Made by a program: the position numbers and the translations under genes. From the NCBI GenBank assembly GCA_016935815.1, contig JAFGQH010000020.1, forward strand, positions 1 to 33,383: 33,383 nucleotides of DNA, in the 5' to 3' direction. The notes below the pieces were generated by a model. That model was not told the DNA's origin. It saw only the letters and a list, made by a program, of their open reading frames with translations, and did not search any database. Positions 27,104 to 33,383 of this stretch are shown here, piece after piece. The stretch comes from Bacilli bacterium. Its GTDB lineage: Bacteria; Bacillota_I; Bacilli_A; Izemoplasmatales; Hujiaoplasmataceae. The stretch's first letter is position 1; every line of letters starts with the position of its first letter.

Positions 27104-28094
27104 ATTTGGATTGTACTTTTTTGAAATATGTGGATGCGATGTCACTAACCGCACCAAGGCCTGTCAAAACAGCTAAGACGGTAAATGCAACATGGATTCC
27201 ATTTTCAATGACATCTACTGATCCATCAACCAATGTTGCTATTTCCGTTAAAAACTCCGGATTCATCAGATTGGCTGAAGTCAAGAATACGATCGTCGCA
27301 ACTGCAGAAATAATTTTCGCCGCTCCATAGAAGGCATAAACCTTGAGATTCCAGCGTCTGACTGTCAATCGATATAGATCCTCTGCGATTGTAATCGCAA
27401 AGCAAACGACAAGTAGTGGCAACAAGGCATCGGTAGTTGCGTAATTAAAGATTGGATAACTTACTGTTAATTGTAAGTTTTCATCGAACCAGAATGCGGT
27501 AAATGTATGCGACCAAAACAGATATAGGAACAAGACTCCGAAAATCATGGAGAAAATCAGTGAAAATACCGTACCTGTTTTGGAGATCTCTTTATCTCCT
27601 TGTTTTGGAAGTTCTGGCAAAAATCGCAATTCAAATTTCCACGTTCCCTTCTTCGCTCCTTGTTCAATCGCAATAAAGATCAAGGTCACAACAGCGAATG
27701 CGCTGAATGCGGAATCGATTCCTCCGGCTATCGCTTTGAAGAAGACTTCGAAGATCTTACCGATCAAACCACTTGACTCCGGATTCAATACGGAATCAAT
27801 CAATGCGACAACAAATCCGATCGACGCCATGATGATGATAGCGATTTTCAATACCATCAGATAATCATCCATCCATTCCGGACCGATCAGGTAGCGTTCT
27901 TTGCCACGATATCCGTTTGCCATTTTTCTCGGATGACCGAGTGACAGCAATACTTCTTCGATTTCTTGATCTGTCGGGTTGTCTGACAACATGTCATCGA
28001 TATTCGCTCTTAGTTCTTTTTTGACTTCCTCTCGTTGTTTCTCCGGCAAGCGTCTTGTCACATCATAGATATAACGCTCTATCATTTGTTTCAT
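27102..28094 (-). CDS. HAAS signalling domain-type membrane protein (PadR partner)
   Basis: N-terminus IERYIYDVTRRLPEKQREEVKKELRANIDDML...EEVLLSLGHPRKMANGYRG plus TM segments; adjacent to PadR. Confidence 0.8.
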   Translation of the reverse strand: MKQMIERYIYDVTRRLPEKQREEVKKELRANIDDMLSDNPTDQEIEEVLLSLGHPRKMANGYRGKERYLIGPEWMDDYLMVLKIAIIIMASIGFVVALIDSVLNPESSGLIGKIFEVFFKAIAGGIDSAFSAFAVVTLIFIAIEQGAKKGTWKFELRFLPELPKQGDKEISKTGTVFSLIFSMIFGVLFLYLFWSHTFTAFWFDENLQLTVSYPIFNYATTDALLPLLVVCFAITIAEDLYRLTVRRWNLKVYAFYGAAKIISAVATIVFLTSANLMNPEFLTEIATLVDGSVDVIENGIHVAFTVLAVLTGLGAVSDIASTYFKKVQSK

Positions 28095-28429
28095 TATCTT
28101 GTTCCCCCTATAAGTTTACTCATTTCATTGGTTATATCATTCCACTCTTCTAAGAGGAAATGATATAATTCATACCCTTCATCACTCAAAGTATAGTATT
28201 TTCTCGGCCTTGACTCCGTAGTATCCCATTCTGCCACAAGCAATCCTTGGGATTCCAGGCGTCTCATCAATGGATACAATGTCCCTGCTTCGATATTGAC
28301 TCCCTTGTCGATCAGTTTCTGTAACAAGGAGTATCCGTACTCTTTCTCAAACAACTGACTCAAGACAATCAAAATCTGCGTTCCCCTTCTGAGTTCTGTT
28401 TTGTAGGATTGGTATTGAGTTTGATCCAT
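28094..28429 (-). CDS. PadR family transcriptional regulator
   Basis: LRRGTQILIVLSQLFEKEYGYSLLQKLIDKGVNIEAGTLYPLMRRLESQGLL...RPRKYYTLSDEG; GAGGTG SD supports the start at MDQTQYQ (28429) rather than 28477. Confidence 0.93.
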   Translation of the reverse strand: MDQTQYQSYKTELRRGTQILIVLSQLFEKEYGYSLLQKLIDKGVNIEAGTLYPLMRRLESQGLLVAEWDTTESRPRKYYTLSDEGYELYHFLLEEWNDITNEMSKLIGGTR

Positions 28430-28447
28430 TTGCATCACCTCGATATC

Positions 28448-28477
28448 ATTATACTGTATGTCATACACTATTGTCAA
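28448..28477 (-). promoter_or_regulatory. padR promoter with palindromic operator in the spacer
   Basis: Minus strand TTGACA (28472-28477) - 18 nt - TATAAT (28448-28453); TGTATG-T-CATACA palindrome 28455-28467 inside the spacer. Confidence 0.72.
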
Positions 28478-28533
28478 TACTTTATTATTATTTTTTTCAT
28501 TAGTTTGTATCTCGCACTATATAAAAAGAAAAA

Positions 28534-28549
28534 AGCACCTTACGGTGCT
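28534..28549 (-). terminator. Terminator after DUF2177 gene
   Basis: Minus strand AGCACC-GTAA-GGTGCT followed by TTTTT. Confidence 0.75.
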
Positions 28550-28572
28550 AATCAGTTTGAATTGAAAAGATA

Positions 28573-28971
28573 TTACCAGAATAACTGGTACAGATAATAG
28601 GTAGCTACTGAAATGACAGTTGATAATACACTTCCCCACGCCAAATCGACGATGGTGACAATGATCGGCCAATCCTTGACCGTAGCCAAGTTGGTCAAAT
28701 CATAGGTCGCATAGGTGATGAATCCGAACAACAGTCCACCGATAATAATCTTTGAGATACTCTGTGCATCAATGCCTGGTTGGATCACGAAGTAAACCAA
28801 ACCAACGATGAATACCAGATAAAAGATCAACGCTGCCACATAATTCGGTGTTTCTTTCATTAGGAAACCAAGGTGTTCTTTATAGAACTTGTTTGCAACA
28901 AACGTCAACCAGACTGCATCTACTGCTAAAAATACAACAAAAGCAACCAAATACATTTTTAAGAATGTCAT
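28573..28971 (-). CDS. DUF2177 family membrane protein
   Basis: VFLAVDAVWLTFVANKFYKEHLGFLMKETPNYVAALIFYLVFIVGLVYFVI...GLLFGFITYATYDLTNLATVKDWPIIVTIVDLAWGSVLST. Confidence 0.9.
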   Translation of the reverse strand: MTFLKMYLVAFVVFLAVDAVWLTFVANKFYKEHLGFLMKETPNYVAALIFYLVFIVGLVYFVIQPGIDAQSISKIIIGGLLFGFITYATYDLTNLATVKDWPIIVTIVDLAWGSVLSTVISVATYYLYQLFW

Positions 28972-28983
28972 TGTGAACCTCCT

Positions 28984-29739
28984 CTATTTTTTCAGGAACG
29001 GAATGAACGCACTGGTGTGTTTGGCATATTCATCCCATCCCGGATATTTACTCATGCGTTTTTCCAGCAATGGAACCCCGCTCACATATCGTAACAACAA
29101 GGTAATCGCAATCGGCGCTAGGACAAGATACCATGGACCTCCTGCAAGTAAGACTATCAACCAGATGCCCCACCAGATCACAGCTTCTCCGAAGTAATTT
29201 GGATGTCTGGTATATTTCCAAAGCCCAGTTTGAATCAAAGTACCCTTTTTGCTTTTGTCACTCACATGATTTCTGAGCTGTCTGTCTCCGACAACTTCAA
29301 AGAAGTATCCAACCAAAAAGACAAAGCCTCCAATCGCTACCCAAGGAGTAAGCGTCAAATCGTTGACATTGGCGTAGTTCACTGCCAAACCGACAACGAA
29401 CATGAAGAACCCTTGCAACATATAGACTTGCAATAAGGCTCTTGGAATAACGTATTTTCCCCATTCCTCCCGCCACTTCTTGTAGCGAAAATCCTCTTCT
29501 TTGAACAAGTTGCGTTTCAAAATGTGATAGAACAATCGCAGTCCCCATAAACTCACCAAAGCATTCACAAGGATTTTGATCCAGGTGACGCTACCGGACA
29601 GAATCATCAACAACCAGGCGACCACAACGAATCCAAGTCCCCAGCCGACATCGACGATACTGTTGTTTTTGAGAATTGTTCCTAAAAGAAAGAAAATCAG
29701 AAAATATCCTAAAATAATCAAAACCGCTGTTCCCATCAT
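28984..29739 (-). CDS. DUF1295 family membrane protein (steroid 5-alpha-reductase-like)
   Basis: LIQTGLWKYTRHPNYFGEAVIWWGIWL...YVSGVPLLEKRMSKYPGWDEYAKHTSAFIPF. Confidence 0.92.
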   Translation of the reverse strand: MMGTAVLIILGYFLIFFLLGTILKNNSIVDVGWGLGFVVVAWLLMILSGSVTWIKILVNALVSLWGLRLFYHILKRNLFKEEDFRYKKWREEWGKYVIPRALLQVYMLQGFFMFVVGLAVNYANVNDLTLTPWVAIGGFVFLVGYFFEVVGDRQLRNHVSDKSKKGTLIQTGLWKYTRHPNYFGEAVIWWGIWLIVLLAGGPWYLVLAPIAITLLLRYVSGVPLLEKRMSKYPGWDEYAKHTSAFIPFLKK

Positions 29740-29745
29740 TTCCTC

Positions 29746-31515
29746 CTAATTGCGGATGTAACCGATCGCTACTGTTCCGATTCCGCTATGAATCGCAACC
29801 GCGCTCGATACTTCCGTGATGTATTCCGGACCGAAACCGATGATTTCGGTAAACATGGTTCTGTAAGTTTCTACCAATTCCTCATTCAAGCAATGAACCA
29901 AACCATAGGCTTTGATTCCTTGTGCCTGCATTTCTTTCTTGACGAGTTTGACGATGATTTTGGTAATGCCTTTTTTCGAGAATGCCATTCCATATGCCGC
30001 TCCGTGACCTTCTTTGTCCAAGGTCATGATCGGCCTCATTCTGATGAAGTTCCCAATCTTGCCGACGGCTTTGGGAACCCTGCCTCCCATCATCGCATAT
30101 TTGAAGGTATCCAAACAAACAAGAATGCTTGTTTTTTGTTTGTCGGCTTCGATCACTTGAACGACTTCATCCAATGACTTTCCTTCATTCAATAAATCGA
30201 CAGCTTGTTTGACAAGCAATCCTTCGGTGATCGAATTGTTCAAGGTATCGATCAAGCGGATCTTCTTTCCAGAATCGACATATGGTTTGATCGCTTCTTG
30301 CAGCACACCATGGGTGGCGCTTAATTTTGAAGCGACAGATAGAATCAGAATCTCTTCAAAACGAGTAGTCACTTTTTCTAATAGGTCGTGAATGCCTTTT
30401 AGAGTAGGTGTCGAAGTCGTTGGATATTCGGAAGCATTGTCTATGATATCAAACAATATCTCATTGTTGATCGTGAGTTTGTCGAAGTAATCGACACCTC
30501 CTGCATTCACACCCATTGGTAAGACAACAATATTGTTGTCATTGATATAGTCCTGTTTCAAATCCGCGATGGAATCGGTGATGACAAGAGTCTTTTGTTT
30601 GCTTTCATCCAAAGCGATATCCAAAATCATATTATCGACTTTTTGAGAGATGACTGTACCATATTTATTGAGTTCTACAAATACTTGATCCGGATGATTT
30701 GTGTGGATATGGATCCGGAAGATATTCAATCCTTTGGCGATAATCAAGGAATCTCCGTAAGTATCGAGTACTTTACGAAGTTCGGATTCATTCAAAACCT
30801 GTTCGGTTCTAACCAAACCTTCCGTACAATAACGGAAATTGACGGATTCATCGTGACGATGCGTGTCGTCCATTTCGATGGTTTCCGTGTTCATCGCTTC
30901 GAGGATCTCTTTATTATAATAGCTGTTGATTCCTTGCAAGAACAAAACAAAGCCAAAAGCACCGCTATCGACGACATTGTTCTTCTGAAGGATGGCAAGT
31001 CTTTGTTTGGTGAGTTCCAAACTCTGTTTGGCATGTTGAAAAGCCTGTTCAAAGACATGCTTGACATCATCAAACTTCTGTTTGACGATCTTAGCAAGGC
31101 TGGCAGCCCAGTCCTTGATCACCGTCAACATCGTTCCTTCCACAGGATTGGAAACGGATGCATAAGTGTAATTGACACTTGCATTCACCATTTCAGCGAA
31201 TTCTTCGATGGTCACTTCTTCTTTTCCACCCGAAGCGCTACGGAGTCCGTTGACAAACTGTGCGAAGATCACTCCACTATTGCCTCTGGCTCCATAAAGA
31301 GCAGATTCGCTGATGGTTTCCAATGCTCTGTGGAAAGAAGGATCTTTTTTCGCTTGTTTTGTGATTGCTTGCATCGTGGATGCTAAATTGTTTCCGGTAT
31401 CCGCGTCGGGAACAGGAAACACATTGATATCATTTAAGGTTTTTCGCATATTGACGATTTTGATTGTTCCATAGTGGAACATGTCATAAAGATCATATCC
31501 ATTGATTGTATTCAA
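29746..31515 (-). CDS. DAK2 (DhaL/FakA-like kinase) - DegV (FakB-like) fusion protein
   Basis: N-term NDINVFPVPDADTGNNLASTM and ALYGARGNSGVIFAQ (DAK2); FakA-like middle domain; C-term TDSIADLKQDY, TTSTPTLKGI, GGRVPKAVGKIG (DegV). AGAGGA SD favours a TTG start at 31515; the ORF track ATG is at 31569. Confidence 0.88.
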   Translation of the reverse strand: MNTINGYDLYDMFHYGTIKIVNMRKTLNDINVFPVPDADTGNNLASTMQAITKQAKKDPSFHRALETISESALYGARGNSGVIFAQFVNGLRSASGGKEEVTIEEFAEMVNASVNYTYASVSNPVEGTMLTVIKDWAASLAKIVKQKFDDVKHVFEQAFQHAKQSLELTKQRLAILQKNNVVDSGAFGFVLFLQGINSYYNKEILEAMNTETIEMDDTHRHDESVNFRYCTEGLVRTEQVLNESELRKVLDTYGDSLIIAKGLNIFRIHIHTNHPDQVFVELNKYGTVISQKVDNMILDIALDESKQKTLVITDSIADLKQDYINDNNIVVLPMGVNAGGVDYFDKLTINNEILFDIIDNASEYPTTSTPTLKGIHDLLEKVTTRFEEILILSVASKLSATHGVLQEAIKPYVDSGKKIRLIDTLNNSITEGLLVKQAVDLLNEGKSLDEVVQVIEADKQKTSILVCLDTFKYAMMGGRVPKAVGKIGNFIRMRPIMTLDKEGHGAAYGMAFSKKGITKIIVKLVKKEMQAQGIKAYGLVHCLNEELVETYRTMFTEIIGFGPEYITEVSSAVAIHSGIGTVAIGYIRN

Positions 31516-31735
31516 AACGGCACATCCTCTCAAAGTTGTATATTTCTTGACAACTACTATGTCTGACATAGATATTATATCACGAATCGATTCGAATGTG
31601 ATTTCGATTCCGTAATTTCATATCCATCCAGTAAATATTTTACTAAAAGTAAATAAAATTTCAAGCAAATTGCTTTGAATTTCAAATCAAATAAGATATG
31701 CTATTGTTGAAATCAAAATATAGGAGGGTTCAACT

Positions 31736-32527
31736 ATGGAACAAGTGAATGTTCTAAAACTGAGACGTTTTAACATGATTATGGGTGGATTGCACCTGAT
31801 TCAGGGAATTCTCATGCTGATCTTAGCAAGCAGCGTGATCCAAAACATTGCCGAATTCAAACCAACAATCACTCAAATCTATTTATCGTTCAACACCACG
31901 ACCATGTCACTGGAGACGGCCGTGAAAGCGTTGTTCGATCTACCATTCGGAGTATTGGTCGCTGTCTTCTTGTTGCTGTCGGCTTTGGCGCATGCAATCA
32001 TCTCTTTACCGAAGAAAACCAATGCGATCTACAATCGGGATTTGGAAAAAGGCATCAATAAATTCCGTTGGTTCGAATACGCGCTTTCTTCATCGATCAT
32101 GATTGTTTTGATCGCAACTTTGTTTGGTATTTATGATATCGGATCCTTGATTCTCATCTTCGTTTTGAATGCGATGATGAACATCTTCGGTCTTTATATG
32201 GAAGTTCTGAATTCAGGAAGGGAAAAGAACAACTTGAAATGGGGTCCGTTCATCTACGGATCGATTGCCGGGCTCACACCTTGGATTGTAATCATATTGT
32301 ATATGGTTGGAAACGGCAATTATGATATGGTACCTTGGTTTGTTTGGGCAATCGTCGGGACTTATTTTGTAGCTTTCAATACATTCCCGATCAATATGAT
32401 TTTGCAGTACAAACGCGTTGGCAAATGGAAAGACTATCTCTATGGAGAACGGACTTATATCGTTCTGAGTCTAGTTGCGAAATCGATTCTTGCATGGCTT
32501 GTACTGTTTGGCGCAATGCAACCGTAA
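31736..32527 (+). CDS. Heliorhodopsin
   Basis: 7-TM protein with LRRFNMIMGGLHLIQGILM, RWFEYALSSSIMIVLIATLFGIYDI, WGPFIYGSIAGLTPWIVI, LQYKRVGKWKDYLYGERTYIVLSLVAKSILAW. Lys249 (codon 32480-32482) matches the retinal lysine, Glu114 (32075-32077) the Schiff-base counterion, His20/His86 the conserved His pair. GGAGGG SD. Confidence 0.95.
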   Translation: MEQVNVLKLRRFNMIMGGLHLIQGILMLILASSVIQNIAEFKPTITQIYLSFNTTTMSLETAVKALFDLPFGVLVAVFLLLSALAHAIISLPKKTNAIYNRDLEKGINKFRWFEYALSSSIMIVLIATLFGIYDIGSLILIFVLNAMMNIFGLYMEVLNSGREKNNLKWGPFIYGSIAGLTPWIVIILYMVGNGNYDMVPWFVWAIVGTYFVAFNTFPINMILQYKRVGKWKDYLYGERTYIVLSLVAKSILAWLVLFGAMQP

Positions 32528-32536
32528 TCACAAATG

Positions 32537-32567
32537 AAAAGGACTTACATCATCGTAAGTCCTTTTT
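32537..32567. terminator. Terminator between heliorhodopsin and convergent kinase gene
   Basis: AAAAGGACTTAC-ATCATC-GTAAGTCCTTTTT. Confidence 0.8.
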
Positions 32568-33180
32568 CTTGTAATAATTGGAATCGTTCTTCAATGCTAC
32601 GGATGATACTGTCGAATTCTTCTCCCTGGAACATATCGTCCACCGGCAAGTACAGGATTTTGTCTTCCGGGACTTTATATGCTTTGAACAGGCGTTTCAA
32701 GACATCGTAGTAATTCGCATAATGGAACTTCAAGTAATCTTCTTGGTCCTTTTCGATATCTCTACCGCGCTTGCGAACATTTTCGAAGAGTTGGTCTTCT
32801 TTACGAACCAAGACGAGATGGATATCGATGTCCGGGATTCGCTTCATGTGTTCATCCGCAATCGCATATGTCAAAGCAACTTCATATGCGGACATGATGC
32901 CTTCCAAACGCAATAGCTCGGTAAACACCAGATTCGAGAACAATGTGGAGTCGCAAACCACATTCGGAAGCTCTTTCGTTCTCCACATCAAGAGAAACAA
33001 TGAGCTATAGAACGCATTTTGGCTTAAAAGCGCAAATGTCTCCTTATCTTGATAAAATAGTGGTAAAAATTCGTTCTTCTCTACTGGTTCTTCAACAATC
33101 GGGAAGTTGTAATGCTCTGCCAACAATTTTGTCAAGGTAGATTTGCCGCTACCAATCGGTCCTATGATGCCTATTCTCAT
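32545..33180 (-). CDS. Deoxynucleoside kinase (deoxyadenosine/deoxyguanosine kinase-like)
   Basis: MRIGIIGPIGSGKSTLTKLLAEHYNFPIVEEPVEKNEFLPLFYQD P-loop and dNK motifs; AAGGAG SD places the start at 33180, not 33315. Confidence 0.9.
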   Translation of the reverse strand: MRIGIIGPIGSGKSTLTKLLAEHYNFPIVEEPVEKNEFLPLFYQDKETFALLSQNAFYSSLFLLMWRTKELPNVVCDSTLFSNLVFTELLRLEGIMSAYEVALTYAIADEHMKRIPDIDIHLVLVRKEDQLFENVRKRGRDIEKDQEDYLKFHYANYYDVLKRLFKAYKVPEDKILYLPVDDMFQGEEFDSIIRSIEERFQLLQEKGLTMM

Positions 33181-33216
33181 TATGCTCTCCTTATATTTTA
33201 CAAAATCTTTAAAATC

Positions 33217-33245
33217 ATTATACCTAAATTTCAACTTCAAGTCAA
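33217..33245 (-). promoter_or_regulatory. Promoter of deoxynucleoside kinase
   Basis: Minus strand TTGACT - 17 nt - TATAAT (33217-33222). Confidence 0.7.
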
Positions 33246-33304
33246 AGCAAAATCCGGTTTTTCTGATATCTTTTACAAATGAAAAAGACAAGTGCGAATT
33301 GAAG

Positions 33305-33383
33305 TGAACCCACAAAAGTAGACACCTAAAAAAGGACGTCTACTTTTTTTTATTTCTACGCCGTTTTGTATTATAAAATAACA
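33305..33383. mobile_element. Possible terminal end of an IS3-family-like insertion sequence (truncated by window)
   Basis: TGAACCCACAAAAGTAGACACC followed by a 10-bp stem AAAAGTAGAC/GTCTACTTTT; resembles IS3-family terminal repeats from memory. No transposase ORF visible in the window. Confidence 0.4.

Noticed and set aside
30595-31386. 263-aa plus-strand ORF
   Set aside because: Antisense to the confidently assigned DAK2-DegV gene; low-complexity F/I/D-rich translation typical of an opposite-strand shadow ORF.
31569-31569. ATG at 31569 as start of DAK2-DegV
   Set aside because: The extra 18 residues lack homology feel and overlap the inferred promoter region; TTG at 31515 has an AGAGGA SD. 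Not proven.
31736-32527. Proton-pumping type-1 rhodopsin (proteorhodopsin/xanthorhodopsin)
   Set aside because: Lacks the DxxT/K carboxylate motif pattern of helix C pumps; RWFEY and LSLVAKSILAW are heliorhodopsin signatures.
1-33383. CRISPR array, rRNA or tRNA genes
   Set aside because: No regularly spaced direct repeats, rRNA motifs or cloverleaf sequences were recognised by eye; tRNAscan/CRISPR software was not available.

Overview
The window is a low-GC bacterial chromosomal segment. Strong AGGAGG-type Shine-Dalgarno sites and sigma-A-like promoters suggest a Bacillota/Mollicutes-related lineage; this is inferred from style only. Nearly all genes lie on the minus strand; the two large plus-strand genes are hppA and a 7-TM gene at 31736-32527. 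Minus-strand content: partial serine hydrolase, M20 peptidase with two membrane proteins, queH, two Sel1-repeat proteins, addA/addB, hsp20, a cysteine desulfurase/thioredoxin/CcdA operon, lpdA, a GntR/ABC module, a cobalamin-riboswitch-controlled DUF4430 lipoprotein plus ECF S component, rubredoxin (absent from the ORF track), a nitronate monooxygenase-like protein, cupin, YwaF/TIGR02206 protein, flavodoxin, class II photolyase, HAAS/PadR pair, DUF2177, DUF1295, a DAK2-DegV fusion and a deoxynucleoside kinase. A probable IS3-type terminus sits at the right edge. The main discovery is that the unlabelled 263-aa plus-strand ORF 31736-32527 is a heliorhodopsin (RWFEY, LSLVAKS with the Schiff-base lysine, conserved His pair). 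It is divergent from the DAK2-DegV (fatty-acid-kinase-like) gene and about 5-6 kb from photolyase, flavodoxin, DUF2177 and DUF1295 genes, so the 25.3-32.5 kb stretch is a candidate light-response / membrane-lipid island. Other notable signals are a double CIRCE bracketing the hsp20 promoter, a cobalamin riboswitch with a palindrome cluster in its leader, and several operator-like palindromes within promoters.
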